A stretch of DNA of 64,000 bases from Chloroflexota bacterium (GTDB lineage Bacteria > Chloroflexota > Anaerolineae > Anaerolineales > Anaerolineaceae): assembly GCA_029548365.1 (NCBI GenBank), contig JAKPNN010000014.1:1-64000 (forward strand). The letters run 5' to 3'. The stretch's first letter is position 1. Each line of letters opens with the position of its first letter. Shown here one piece after another: positions 8,311 through 17,955 of the stretch. A program made the translations under genes and the position numbers. The notes under the pieces were generated by a model that saw only the letters and a program-made list of their open reading frames with translations, was not told where the DNA came from and ran no database searches.

Positions 8311-8334
8311 GAGACATGCCCAAGTGCATGTCTC
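8311..8334 (+). terminator. Hairpin after the SIMPL lipoprotein gene
   Basis: A 9-bp perfect stem, GAGACATGC/GCATGTCTC, with a 6-nt loop. It is followed by TTGTGGTTTAAG, which is only weakly T-rich, so termination is likely but not certain. Confidence 0.6.
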
Positions 8335-8479
8335 TTGTGGTTTAAGCGTTTTTAAGTTTTCACAAAAACTGGCCCCATTTACATCTTCCTGAGTATACTA
8401 TTAACCTTGTTAGGATTTGTCTAAGTCAACAAATTCTGGTTAAGGTTTTTTCAAATAAAGCATTAAATTGGAGGTTTAC

Positions 8480-9337
8480 ATGCAAATTGTAACCGATAGC
8501 GGCTACGACCTTTCACCGCAACAAAAAGAAGGTCTCCCAATTCATTCACTGCCGCTTAAGCTCACCTTGAACAGCGTATCGTATCGCAGCGGGATTGACA
8601 TCCAGCCGGAAGAATTCTACGCGATGCTGGAAAAAACCGACGCTATGCCCACAACGTCAACCCCGTCCCCAGGTGAATTTCTTGAACTCTACCAAAAAAT
8701 TGCTGAAACCGATACAGACATCCTCTCCGTTCACATTTCATCGGGTCTGAGCAGCACACTCAGCGTGGCGCAGGTTGCAGCGAGCCAGCTACCACACCTT
8801 AATATTCAACTGGTCGATACCCGGACGCTTTCTGGTGAAATGGGCTGGCAAGTCGAAGCTGCCGGGCGAGGCGCCCTTGAAGGATGGTCACTGGAGGCGG
8901 TATTACAGCGCCTGGCGCAGATCAGGGCCGCATCGGAGATTGTATTCACCCTGCCCAATCTCTCGTACCTGATCCACGGGGGACGGATCAGCCACCTTAA
9001 GGGTTTGCTGGCCAACCTTCTGGGGATTAAACCCCTGATCGGGGTTGATAAAACCGATGGCAAATATTATGATCGCGGCAAAGCTCGCACCTTCCAACGC
9101 GCCATCCAGGCCATTCCCGCTTACATCGCCAGTAAATTTCCAGAAGGCACTCACCTTCGCGCCCAGGTCGGCCATGCGAACAATCCCGACGCAGCTAACA
9201 AGCTGCGAGAAGCTACAGAAGCCCTCTTTGAATGTGATTGGCTGCCTGATTTCTCAATCTCGCCTGTTCTGGGCGCACATACCGGGCGAGGTTTGGTCGG
9301 TCTGGTCTTTGCGCCGTTAAGCAGCCTGCCCGCCTGA
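8480..9337 (+). CDS. DegV family fatty-acid-binding protein
   Basis: 285 residues. It starts MQIVTDSGYDLS, the signature opening of DegV (EDD) proteins. It continues with the T-S-T-P-S-P-G motif and HISSGLSSTLS, residues that line the fatty-acid carboxylate site. GLLANLLGIKPLIGV in the C-terminal half is also family-typical. DegV/FakB proteins present fatty acids to a kinase (FakA), but no fakA is in the window. ATG 8480 has TGGAGG 6 nt upstream. A TTG at 8468 would overlap that site and is rejected. Confidence 0.93.
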   Translation: MQIVTDSGYDLSPQQKEGLPIHSLPLKLTLNSVSYRSGIDIQPEEFYAMLEKTDAMPTTSTPSPGEFLELYQKIAETDTDILSVHISSGLSSTLSVAQVAASQLPHLNIQLVDTRTLSGEMGWQVEAAGRGALEGWSLEAVLQRLAQIRAASEIVFTLPNLSYLIHGGRISHLKGLLANLLGIKPLIGVDKTDGKYYDRGKARTFQRAIQAIPAYIASKFPEGTHLRAQVGHANNPDAANKLREATEALFECDWLPDFSISPVLGAHTGRGLVGLVFAPLSSLPA

Positions 9338-9393
9338 GAATCAGCATTTACTCGCGCCTAAATCAGGCTCTGAGGCTTCAATACAAATAAAAA

Positions 9394-9432
9394 GCAACCC
9401 CGAGGAGCTGAATTTTTGTACCTCGGGGTTGC
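9394..9432 (-). terminator. Terminator between convergent DegV and LCP genes
   Basis: A perfect 12-bp stem (GCAACCCCGAGG/CCTCGGGGTTGC) with a 15-nt loop. On the minus strand it runs into TTTTTAT, so it serves the LCP gene best. It may also stop DegV transcription. Confidence 0.85.
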
Positions 9433-9450
9433 CGCGTTAGAAAGCATGGC

Positions 9451-10866
9451 TTATGGCATGGGGTTATTATTCGCCCAATCATCACCAAGGATAAAAATAA
9501 TATCAAAACCAACATCCACCTCGTCATTGTAGTGAATGTTGAGGGATGTTAACCCTGAAGTTTCTGCCAGGAATTTTAATGCATAGGGTTTGCTGTTATA
9601 CAGGAATATTTTACTGAACACCGTATACTCAGCGTTGGTCTCCTCAACGATATTGAAGCCCTGCTCACGCAGCCACGCCGCAGTCTGAGCTGCCAGGCCG
9701 CCATACGAGGACCCGTTGCGCACAGAAACCCGTGCACCTTCCTCAGCGATGATCTCGCGCAGGTCGCCCTCTGCAACAGGGCCAAGGACATCCCCATCAC
9801 CAAAAAGCTCATCGCGCAATAAACGGATTTTATCGGGCACCGGCCTGAGAATATCGAGCCCATCTTCTGATACGGCCATGGTGGTATATTCATTGCTGAT
9901 CACCCGTGATTTGATGTCCCCGCGGTCTATATCAAGGACTGACCAGCCCAGTTTGATTACCTCGTTAACCGACATGTTGGTATGAACGCCGGCGGATATA
10001 TCGTTATAAATCTGCGCCGCATTTGCCACCAGTTTGGGCATCATATCAAACTCAAGAATGCGGTCCCGTACAGCGATAATAAATGCCTGCTGCCGTTGTG
10101 CCCGGCCAAAGTCGCCGGCTTCACCAGCCCGCGAGCGCACATAAGCCAGGGCAAATTCGCCTGGCAAGGTATAGGTACCCGGTTCAATGGTGACGGTGTT
10201 GTCCGGGCCGCGGCGGTCCAACACCATGGGCTCGTCAAAGGTCAATTTTATACCGTCAATGTGGTCGATAAAATCCACAAAGGCTTGAAAATCAATCTGG
10301 GCATAATATTGAATTGGAACCCCTAAAAGTTCTTCAACGGTTTTCATTGCCAAACCCGGCCCACCGCCCGGCAAATTGTAAACCTCTCCCAGGTAATAGG
10401 CTGTGTTGATCTTGTGGTAATCAAATCCGGGGATGGGCACCCACAAATCCCGCGGGATTGATAGCATGCTGGCTGTATCATTCAGGGGGTCAAAGGTCAG
10501 CAAAATCATGGTATCGGTGAGCGGGGTGTCTCCCTCTTCCCAATCCCGGTAGTCCAACCCCATTAAAAGAAGATTAATTCGGCTGATTCCATCCCAGGGC
10601 TCCGGTGTGGGCAGGTTAGCGGAGGGTACAAACTCAGACGCCGGTTTATCTAAGGTTTCGCCTTCCTGATCCCCGTTCGCCAACAGTGTGTTTATGATTG
10701 GGTCGCCCGGAAGTGAAAACGTCTGGTTGGTAGCCACGATGTGCCTGGCGAAGCGAAAGCTGAAGTATGCTCCGACCAGCGCCAGCACCGCCAAAACGCC
10801 GAGAATAACCCGGGTCGTTCGGTCCTTTGGAAAAGTTCGGGCAATGTTTTTAAAGAAGGATTTCAA
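9451..10866 (-). CDS. LCP (LytR-CpsA-Psr) family protein with C-terminal LytR_C domain
   Basis: 471 residues. One N-terminal membrane anchor (about residues 20-42) is followed by the LCP catalytic domain. Its markers are INLLLMGLDYRD, the DTMILLTFDP strand with its metal-binding Asp, MLSIPRDLWV with the pyrophosphate-binding Arg, and a later YVRSR. A LytR_C-type domain lies near residues 375-465. LCP enzymes attach polyprenyl-linked glycopolymers to peptidoglycan outside the membrane. It begins with TTG at 10866, preceded by AAAGGGT. The Trm112-like and VanW genes follow upstream on the same strand. Confidence 0.93.
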   Translation of the reverse strand: MKSFFKNIARTFPKDRTTRVILGVLAVLALVGAYFSFRFARHIVATNQTFSLPGDPIINTLLANGDQEGETLDKPASEFVPSANLPTPEPWDGISRINLLLMGLDYRDWEEGDTPLTDTMILLTFDPLNDTASMLSIPRDLWVPIPGFDYHKINTAYYLGEVYNLPGGGPGLAMKTVEELLGVPIQYYAQIDFQAFVDFIDHIDGIKLTFDEPMVLDRRGPDNTVTIEPGTYTLPGEFALAYVRSRAGEAGDFGRAQRQQAFIIAVRDRILEFDMMPKLVANAAQIYNDISAGVHTNMSVNEVIKLGWSVLDIDRGDIKSRVISNEYTTMAVSEDGLDILRPVPDKIRLLRDELFGDGDVLGPVAEGDLREIIAEEGARVSVRNGSSYGGLAAQTAAWLREQGFNIVEETNAEYTVFSKIFLYNSKPYALKFLAETSGLTSLNIHYNDEVDVGFDIIFILGDDWANNNPMP

Positions 10867-10979
10867 TTGACCCTTTGTGTGTAAAAATAATTAAAGCAAC
10901 TGGTACTGAATTGCAACAAGCAACCTGGGTTCAAACATTATCAATGCAATCCAGGGAAAAATAAGCTCCCCAAACCCCG

Positions 10980-11201
10980 CTATTTAATCGGTGGAGGGGG
11001 AATCGGCAGGTCAGCTTTGTCTGTCTCAATCCATTGATCGCCTTCGTCGATCAACATCACCGGGATATCCTCAACGATAGGATATTTTCGACCGCAATCC
11101 TGGCAAATCAGCCAGCATTCCTGAAAATATTCAAGCAATCCCTCACTGTTTTGAACACAACTTGGGCAGCGCAACATATCGAGCAATTCTTGATTAACCA
11201 T
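10980..11201 (-). CDS. Trm112-like zinc-ribbon protein
   Basis: 73 residues. MVNQELLDMLRCPSC, then CQDCGRKYPIVEDIPVMLIDE, is the Trm112/UPF0434 pattern, with C12-x-x-C15 and C33-x-x-C36 as zinc ligands. In eukaryotes and archaea Trm112 activates methyltransferases; bacterial roles are little known. ATG 11201 has TGGAGG 6 nt upstream. The C-terminus ends in a proline run. A separate methyltransferase at 29133 carries a similar zinc ribbon fused in cis. Confidence 0.88.
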   Translation of the reverse strand: MVNQELLDMLRCPSCVQNSEGLLEYFQECWLICQDCGRKYPIVEDIPVMLIDEGDQWIETDKADLPIPPPPIK

Positions 11202-11298
11202 CGAGCCTCCAGTAATTCATCATCAGGTGCGTTCCTGAGCGACAGATTTAATTTTAGTCTATCTCATCGGATCCGTCTACCACTTCAGATTCAGGCGT

Positions 11299-13155
11299 TC
11301 AATCTGATTTTTGCTCCGGGATGCCTTCCGTGCCGGGGCCATATTCGAAGATCGCCTGCCAGGGCGCGAAATGCGTGTAGAAAGCATCGGAAAAATAAAC
11401 CTGGTCGTGTAGATAGACGGTGCGGGTAACAGTGACATTCGCGCCATCAGCAGCGTAATCAACCTGCTTGATCGTGCCTTTGGACAGGTCGGGATTCTCG
11501 CGATAAAGGGGATCCGGCGCTTTAACGATGTTCGTCGGCCCTGTGGTATGCCAGTCCACGGTGCGCCCGGTGCTGGTGGAATAGAATTTCCAGGTCAGCG
11601 AAGAGCTTCCCACATAAGTTTCCATCAAAAGCCAGTGATCCGTATCATTGGTGAACTTAAGGTCAACAATCGGCACGTAAACGGTGGCATCCAGACCCGC
11701 CAAATTGGGGTCTCGAGCGCCGTTGCTCAACAGCTCATAATACCCAACCCGGTAAGAATGGGCATGGCGCTCGTTGATGGGAAAGCCGGCAAAAAAGGCC
11801 GCCCTGAAGAGGGTGGTGCTCACCTGGCAAATCCCGCCGCCGATGCCCTGGATGGTCTGCCCCCCGTAGATAATGGGCGCTTCAGCATAGCCGTTATCCA
11901 GGCTGATATTGCCCAATGCCTCTGCCATAGAAAAGGTCTCCCAGGGCGCAATCAGCAAGCCATGAAAGCGGCTGGACCCGGCGCGGATATTTTGCACACG
12001 GGTGCTTCCCGAATCAAAGAAATAAGAGGTGTATGTCTGCACCTGCTCGATGATGCCCAGCTCTTCCCCGGTCATATCATCGGTCACAGGCGGCTTGAGG
12101 GTGATGAAGGTTAATGGGATCTCATGGACACCGTTTAGCAGTTCAGCATTGATTTTTTCAATCGTTGTTTCGATATCCAAATCTCGCCCGATGACTGCGG
12201 GTTCCAGCACCTCTAACTGCCGCGTATCGTCGTTGAAGATAAAGCGTGCATTAACCGGGTAGACAAACAAGCCGGGCGCCAGGCTGCTGAGGTAAATGCG
12301 GAACAACTCATGATTGACTCCCACTTGATACAAGGTTTCTTCCCCGTCATCAACACGTAAAATGGTCAGCATCCCCGCCAGGTCGCCGGGGGCAATCGAC
12401 CAGGATTGGCTTTCATCTTCACCGTTAGCCGGCGCGGTCAGTACCAGGTGATCGCTGAGGATCTTGCGAGCCTGCTTGGCCTGGAGTTCTACATCCATGA
12501 TCATCGGTTGTGTTTCATGCACATTCAGGGCGATCAACGCATCTTCCATCTGCACAAGGTGGGTCGCAACTTCAGTCAGCGCTGCAGAAAGGTCAACCTC
12601 AAGCCCCACCTGGCCGCTGACCACAGACACATCGGTATTGTCTAAGCTCAGGGATGCTTCGACCACCGGACGATCGATTTCTTCAGCAATGGATTGCAGC
12701 GCCTGCAAAGCAACCCGCTCATCGTACAGCGCAACAGGTGCAATTTGCACTCCGGTAAACCAGGCGCTGGCTTTCTCGATCAGGTTTGCGCCAAACCAGT
12801 CCCCCCGGCCCACGTCAAACGCCTGTTCAGCGCTGGATGAGGGGTCAACGCTATAACCCAGCTCAGCGGGCGTGAAGCGCCAGTTCTGATCCTGGTAAGT
12901 GAACTGAAGTGTGCCGTGCTGGCTGAATTGGAGAGCATCGGCTAATTTTTCGTTGGTTTCTTCAAGGGTCATCCCGGACAGGTCGATATTTTGCACACGC
13001 ACACCCGGGTAAACCCGATCCGCATAGGCAACCTCATACCCCACCAGAGCAGCGATGAGGGCCAGGCTAAAAATCACCCCGGCAATTGGCAATGCCCACA
13101 ATATGCGCAGCAGCGGTTGTTGTGATGGATTTGCTCGGTCATTATTGTTGATCAT
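11299..13155 (-). CDS. VanW family protein with peptidoglycan-binding-like domain
   Basis: 618 residues. An N-terminal membrane segment lies at about residues 18-42. A PG-binding_4-type region follows (GVRVQNIDLSGMTLEETNEKL, repeated fold). The VanW domain is at about 375-505, with SRFHGLLIAPWETFSM and QGIGGGICQVSTTLFRAAF. A C-terminal strand-rich part carries TVTVTRTVYL-like sequence. The family is linked to cell-wall and glycopeptide-resistance loci, with unknown biochemistry. No Shine-Dalgarno is seen; TACAAT lies 8 nt before ATG, suggesting a leaderless mRNA. Confidence 0.92.
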   Translation of the reverse strand: MINNNDRANPSQQPLLRILWALPIAGVIFSLALIAALVGYEVAYADRVYPGVRVQNIDLSGMTLEETNEKLADALQFSQHGTLQFTYQDQNWRFTPAELGYSVDPSSSAEQAFDVGRGDWFGANLIEKASAWFTGVQIAPVALYDERVALQALQSIAEEIDRPVVEASLSLDNTDVSVVSGQVGLEVDLSAALTEVATHLVQMEDALIALNVHETQPMIMDVELQAKQARKILSDHLVLTAPANGEDESQSWSIAPGDLAGMLTILRVDDGEETLYQVGVNHELFRIYLSSLAPGLFVYPVNARFIFNDDTRQLEVLEPAVIGRDLDIETTIEKINAELLNGVHEIPLTFITLKPPVTDDMTGEELGIIEQVQTYTSYFFDSGSTRVQNIRAGSSRFHGLLIAPWETFSMAEALGNISLDNGYAEAPIIYGGQTIQGIGGGICQVSTTLFRAAFFAGFPINERHAHSYRVGYYELLSNGARDPNLAGLDATVYVPIVDLKFTNDTDHWLLMETYVGSSSLTWKFYSTSTGRTVDWHTTGPTNIVKAPDPLYRENPDLSKGTIKQVDYAADGANVTVTRTVYLHDQVYFSDAFYTHFAPWQAIFEYGPGTEGIPEQKSD

Positions 13156-13327
13156 AGTTTTCGATTGTACCGTATGGGTCTTAAAAATGTGTTAGAAGAA
13201 AGTTTTGCAAGGGGTAAGACGTTTGCTGATCGGAAAAAGTTCCTCAACCTGGCGCCTATGGTTATCAAGAGTACGTTCTCGTTTATAATAAAGCAAACCA
13301 GATTGAACAGGAAAGGCAGACCAAGTT

Positions 13328-15094
13328 ATGACCCTTCATATGGTTTTATTGATCATCATTATTCTGGCTGCGCTGGTTCTATTTTCGATTGAATTCTTAC
13401 CCGCAGATGTCATCGCTTTGGGGTTGATGATGACGTTGATTCTCACCGGCATCCTGCCGGCCAAAACTGCCTTCGCTGGTTTTGGCAGCGATACCTCCTT
13501 GATGATATTGGGGATATTGATTTTAACCGCAGCCCTGGTGCACACCGGCATCGTGCAGATTCTTTCACAGAAGATTATTCAGTCGGTCGGCGAGGATAAA
13601 AAACGGCTGTTCTGGATCATCTCCGGCGCTGCAGGGATTATTAGCTCATTTATCTCCAACACAGCCACAGCGGCTTTTTTCACCCCGATGACAATCGGAT
13701 TATCAAGGCGCTTAAAAATCAACCCTTCTAAAATGTTAATGCCGATGGCTTTCGCTACCATTCTTGCCAGTTCGGTTACGCTGGTTGCTACATCGACCAA
13801 TGTGGTCGTCAGCGGGCAATTAACCCAATATGGGCTACCTCCCCTGGGTATGTTCGAGATGACGGCTGTAGGCGTTCCTATTTTAATCGTTGGCCTGCTG
13901 TACATGTACTTCATCGGACAGCACCTCATCCCGATTCGGGAAACCAAAAGCCTGGATCCACAACAGGAGATCCTCTCATATCTATCAGAAATTAAAGTCA
14001 CACCAGACTCCCCCTGGGCTGGTAGATCACTCCAGGAAATTGGTTTAGGCAAGGAATACGACCTGTATGCTCTACGAATATTAAAAGAATCGGGCATCCA
14101 CGTAGAACCCCGTTCATATACCATCCTCCATCCGGGTGATCGCGTTTTGGTTGAAGGCAACAAAACCGACCTGATGACCTTACGCGAGAAGAACCTGGTC
14201 GCTTTTACCGGTGAATTTGACCCACAATCGGATATCTCGAAGAACCTCTCGCTGGCGGAAGTGATCCTGCTTCCCGGGTCGCCATTGATCGGTCGCACCC
14301 TGCGAGGGCTTAATTTCAGGGATCGCTTTGGGCTGCAGGTGCTGGGTATCAACCGCAAAGGCGAGACCATCCGCCGCCGTATCAGCCTGACCCGGTTGCA
14401 AGTTGGCGATCAACTGCTGCTTCAGGGTAACCCGGAAACAATCCAGGGATTGGGAAAGAATACCAGTTTCAGGGTGATCACCGGCGAATTAGAAGCCATG
14501 CCCGAAACCAGAAAAGCGCCCCTGGCCCTGGCAATTTTTGGAGGCGTGATTCTACTGGTCTCGGTCAATTTGCTGACACTGCCTGTGGGCGTTATGCTGG
14601 GCGCCTTAACTGCCTTTATTACGCGCTGCATCACCCCTGAGGAAGCTTACCGCCAGGTGAACTGGAGCGCATGGCTGCTGATTGCCTGTATGCTGTCATT
14701 GGGTCGCGCCATGGAGGTGACCGGTCTGGCTACACTGCTGGCCAATCAGATTGCGGCGCTGATCGGGGCATCTCATCCGCTACTGCTGCTATCGACGTTC
14801 TTTTTTCTGTCAATGCTATTAACCCAGCCCATGTCGAACCAGGCCGCTGCGGTGATTGTCACGCCAATTGCCATGCAGGCTGCTACACATTTGAACCTCA
14901 ATCCCCGCGCCTTTGCCATCATGATCGCGATTGGCGCCAGCAATTCCTTCATCACCCCCCTGGAGCCCGCGTGTTTGATGGTCTATGGGCCGGGCAATTA
15001 TCGATTTTTTGATTTTCTCAAAGTGGGCGCCATGCTCACCGTTTTGATCTTCGGGATTGCAATTTTAATGGTGCCCTCGTTGTGGCCATTGTGA
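13328..15094 (+). CDS. SLC13/DASS family permease with two TrkA_C domains
   Basis: 588 residues. About five membrane helices (residues 1-200) include the SFISNTATAAFFTPM hairpin. Two TrkA_C/RCK_C domains follow (about 210-285 and 300-375; ILHPGDRVLVEG and LQVGDQLLLQG are their cores). A second membrane half carries LTQPMSNQAAAVIVTPIAM, the S-N-x-A/T motif typical of the sodium and substrate site. Such proteins import sulfate, dicarboxylates or similar anions. The substrate cannot be told. The first 20 residues are hydrophobic, so ATG 13328 fits. It is monocistronic. Confidence 0.92.
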   Translation: MTLHMVLLIIIILAALVLFSIEFLPADVIALGLMMTLILTGILPAKTAFAGFGSDTSLMILGILILTAALVHTGIVQILSQKIIQSVGEDKKRLFWIISGAAGIISSFISNTATAAFFTPMTIGLSRRLKINPSKMLMPMAFATILASSVTLVATSTNVVVSGQLTQYGLPPLGMFEMTAVGVPILIVGLLYMYFIGQHLIPIRETKSLDPQQEILSYLSEIKVTPDSPWAGRSLQEIGLGKEYDLYALRILKESGIHVEPRSYTILHPGDRVLVEGNKTDLMTLREKNLVAFTGEFDPQSDISKNLSLAEVILLPGSPLIGRTLRGLNFRDRFGLQVLGINRKGETIRRRISLTRLQVGDQLLLQGNPETIQGLGKNTSFRVITGELEAMPETRKAPLALAIFGGVILLVSVNLLTLPVGVMLGALTAFITRCITPEEAYRQVNWSAWLLIACMLSLGRAMEVTGLATLLANQIAALIGASHPLLLLSTFFFLSMLLTQPMSNQAAAVIVTPIAMQAATHLNLNPRAFAIMIAIGASNSFITPLEPACLMVYGPGNYRFFDFLKVGAMLTVLIFGIAILMVPSLWPL

Positions 15095-15119
15095 CCGGGC
15101 AGATCAACTGCGCTTAAAA

Positions 15120-15320
15120 GCTGAGATTTTTAATTAAGGCTCTTGTGAGCGTGATAGCTCGCTCGCAAGCCCTTAATTCTCGGAAAGGTTCTGTCATGCT
15201 CCTTCAGCACAGCCAGCACCGCGCTGAAATACTCCAAAACTGACCATAATTTGCTATCACAGATCGGTTCTGCCACGCGGTCAGCCGGATTGCCCAGCAG
15301 CTCCTGCCACGTAAATAAAA
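15120..15320 (-). pseudogene. Short open frame, possible gene remnant
   Basis: On the minus strand an open frame of about 60 codons reads WQELLGNPADRVAEPICDSK, then LWSVLEYFSAVLAVLKEHDR, and ends at a stop near 15130. No ATG or Shine-Dalgarno is present; the only in-frame start I see is a GTG near 15280. The composition looks protein-like, but I do not recognise a family. It follows the terminator of the DUF5684 gene. Its end overlaps an imperfect inverted repeat at 15132-15178. Confidence 0.3.
15132..15178. repeat. Imperfect inverted repeat
   Basis: AATTAAGG plus TTGTGAGCG on the left pairs with CGCTCGCAA plus CCTTAATT on the right, around an 8-nt loop, with one mismatch and a small bulge. 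It lies 38 nt after the stop of the SLC13 permease. No T-tract follows on the plus strand. Confidence 0.6.
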
Positions 15321-15350
15321 AAAGCCCCGTACACCGGTGGTGCGGGGCTA
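15315..15350 (-). terminator. Terminator of the DUF5684 gene
   Basis: The stem TAGCCCCG/CGGGGCT, extended with mismatches, is followed on the minus strand by a run of seven T. It lies 23 nt after the stop. Confidence 0.85.
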
Positions 15351-15372
15351 TTTTATGATGGATAACGACACA

Positions 15373-15792
15373 CTAACGGGCTGCTGCCGGGCCGATATAT
15401 CTGGCTTTCCCAAAACCAAGGATCATCATAAAGATAACATTTAAGAACACCAGCCCCAGTCCGAACCCGGTGCCCTTACCAAAGGAGCGAGCCAGATCAA
15501 AGCTGATTATGAAAATCACGACCAGATTCACAATTGGGATCAACAGCAAGATCAGCCACCAACCGGGCCTCCCGACGATTTCCAGCAGCACGAACAGGTT
15601 GTAAATGGGGATTAAAATCGCCCAGCCAGGCTTGCCTGCCTTGGTATAGACTTTCCACATCGCTACCAGGATCAGAATACCCAGCACGAAGCCAACTAAT
15701 CCGCCCAGCAACCCGCCAATCATTCCAACAACCGATGAGATTTGATCTTCCTGAGCCAGAATATTCAACAAATAAGGCAAAAACGGTAACAT
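15373..15792 (-). CDS. DUF5684 membrane protein
   Basis: 139 residues with four hydrophobic segments. WKVYTKAGKPGWAILIPIYN, followed by ARSFGKGTGFGLGLVFL, is the DUF5684 signature. The N-terminus (about 15 residues) is hydrophobic too. Function is unknown for the family. It is monocistronic, with its own terminator and a 144-nt gap to ccmF. Confidence 0.85.
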   Translation of the reverse strand: MLPFLPYLLNILAQEDQISSVVGMIGGLLGGLVGFVLGILILVAMWKVYTKAGKPGWAILIPIYNLFVLLEIVGRPGWWLILLLIPIVNLVVIFIISFDLARSFGKGTGFGLGLVFLNVIFMMILGFGKARYIGPAAAR

Positions 15793-15936
15793 ATTTCTTT
15801 TCCTTTCAATTGACTTTCTTTAATCAAAGTAATTCAGACAAATCTTATTATATTTATAAACTATTAAAATGTCAACTTTTTTGGAAATGTGTCGTGTGCG
15901 CTTCGCCTGACAGGACATTTTGTCCGGGTGATTATC

Positions 15937-17952
15937 TCAGCGGGTTTTTCGAGGTTTCTCGGGTAAAACAGCCAGGATCGCACCGAAGGTCAACACCGCT
16001 GCGCCAATCCACAGCCAGGACACCAGCGGGTTGTAATAGATGCTGAAGGCACCCTGATCCTGCGAGTCTGGTTGCCAATCGATCAGGATGGCATATAGGT
16101 CTTCCGCCAGGTTGCTTTTCAATCCAGGGTGGGTGATTGCTAGTCCCATATTCGTAAAAATTTCCCGCCGCGGGTAAAGCGCACCCCTTGGCTTTCCATC
16201 CCGACTGATGGTCAACACAGCTTCTGTGATCAAGCGCCCCGCATCCTCAGAATGTTCCAGCGATTCAAACTTGAAAATGAATCCGCTCAGTTCGACCTGC
16301 TCACCGATGGCCAGGTTTGTCTGGACTTCCTGTTGTAAGCCCTCAATCCCAATAATGCCAATGGTCATCAGGATAATGCCCAGGTGCACCAGCACGCCGC
16401 CGTAGCGACGCAAATTGCGTCTGACAGGCGCCCACAGAGCCGAGATGATATGACCCCCGTGCTTGCGCTGCGCCGCGATCGCCTGCTGCAAATAGTCTGC
16501 CAGCATGACCAGGATGCTAAAACCCACCAACCACAGTGAAGCCAGCACCACAATGTTTCGAACCTCCCCCAGCAGCCAGGTCAATAGCGGCACGAGGGCT
16601 GAAAGCAACAGCACGATCCATACACGTTTTTTCAATCGCAACAGGTTCGTACCGCTCCACACCGCTAATGGACAAACCCCTGCCAGGAGAACCAACACAA
16701 TAAATAGCGGACCGGTAATGCGCTTATACCAGGCAGGCCCAACCGTGATCTGCGTATTTGTGAGCAGCTCTGAAAGCAAAGGGTAAATCACGCCCAGCAA
16801 ACAGATCACCAGGATGCTTAACAAGACCATGTTGGTAAATAAAACCAGGGTCTCTTTGTTAAAGCCAAATTCGGGTTCATACTCCGCTCGCAGATCCCTC
16901 CAACGATAGACCAGCAGCCCCAGAGAGACCAAAACCAGTACCGCAGTATAAATTAACATCGGCAGCCAAATTGAACTGCCGGCGAAAGTATGCACAGAAG
17001 AAAGCACCCCGGAGCGGGTAATAAAGGTGCCGAAGATCACCAGCACGAAGGTCAAAACCACCAGCGCATAATTCCACCGTTTGAAGCTGTCTCGCCGCTC
17101 CTGTAGAATCTGAGTATGCAGCAAAGCCGTCGCGCTCAGCCAGGGGAGCAAAGCTGCGACTTCAACCGGATCCCAGCCCCAATACCCGCCCCAACCCAGT
17201 ACGTCGTAAGCCCAGCGCATTCCAAGCACAAGTCCCAGGGAAAGAAAGACCCAGGTGATCAATATCCACGGACGGGCGATTTCAAGCCAGCGCCGATCAC
17301 GCCGGCCGACTGCCAGAGAGCCAACCGCCAGGGCAAAGGGGATGATAAATCCAATAAAACCTAAATAAAGCACGGGTGGGTGCCAGATCATCCCCGGGTG
17401 GCGCAGCAAGGGATTCAACCCCTGTCCGTCTGCAGGGGTCAGCAACCATGCGCCCGAGGGCGACAGTAATGACAGTATGCGACTGCCATCGGGCATTTGC
17501 CACAAGCGTTCGAAGGGCGACTCAAAGAACACATTGATCATCAAAAAGAAGCCCAATGTAAAGAACACCACTACCAGCGCCCAGGCTAAAATGTCGTTCT
17601 CCTGGCGCCATTTCCGGAGCCCAAAGAAGAGCGAAAACCCTGCCAACAACCACGACCAGAACAGCAACGAGCCGCTTTGCCCGCCCCACAGGGCCGTTAA
17701 TCGCATGTAGAGCGGCATATCACGGCTGGTCACACTGTAGACATAGCCCAGCTCAAAACGCAAGCCGGCCAACAACAGGAGCAAAACAACCAGGCTGATA
17801 GTGACCAGGAGGAAAATCAGCAGCAGAGCGCTTCGTGCGGATTTAATCCAGGCTGGCTCTTTAAGGATCACCCCAAACAATGCTGCCATCAATCCAAATA
17901 CAGCTAATAAGAAAGCCAGGGCCAGTGCCAGGTATCCAAATACAGAGAGCAT
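15937..17952 (-). CDS. ccmF: Cytochrome c maturation heme lyase CcmF
   Basis: 671 residues, about 15 membrane helices. The tryptophan-rich heme-handling WWD motif is present as WGGYWGWDPVEVAALLPW near residue 255. The first loop motif (LWGGQSGSLLFWSW) and HPPVLYLG with a conserved histidine are also clear. CcmF takes heme from holo-CcmE and attaches it to apocytochrome c outside the membrane. It starts 3 nt after the ccmE stop, so both form one transcript. No ccmA, B, C, G or H genes are near. Confidence 0.95.
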   Translation of the reverse strand: MLSVFGYLALALAFLLAVFGLMAALFGVILKEPAWIKSARSALLLIFLLVTISLVVLLLLLAGLRFELGYVYSVTSRDMPLYMRLTALWGGQSGSLLFWSWLLAGFSLFFGLRKWRQENDILAWALVVVFFTLGFFLMINVFFESPFERLWQMPDGSRILSLLSPSGAWLLTPADGQGLNPLLRHPGMIWHPPVLYLGFIGFIIPFALAVGSLAVGRRDRRWLEIARPWILITWVFLSLGLVLGMRWAYDVLGWGGYWGWDPVEVAALLPWLSATALLHTQILQERRDSFKRWNYALVVLTFVLVIFGTFITRSGVLSSVHTFAGSSIWLPMLIYTAVLVLVSLGLLVYRWRDLRAEYEPEFGFNKETLVLFTNMVLLSILVICLLGVIYPLLSELLTNTQITVGPAWYKRITGPLFIVLVLLAGVCPLAVWSGTNLLRLKKRVWIVLLLSALVPLLTWLLGEVRNIVVLASLWLVGFSILVMLADYLQQAIAAQRKHGGHIISALWAPVRRNLRRYGGVLVHLGIILMTIGIIGIEGLQQEVQTNLAIGEQVELSGFIFKFESLEHSEDAGRLITEAVLTISRDGKPRGALYPRREIFTNMGLAITHPGLKSNLAEDLYAILIDWQPDSQDQGAFSIYYNPLVSWLWIGAAVLTFGAILAVLPEKPRKTR

Positions 17953-17955
17953 AAT

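Noticed and set aside
13579-14370. Minus-strand open frame of 263 codons inside the SLC13 permease gene
   Set aside because: It is an antisense shadow of a well-supported membrane protein and resembles no family.
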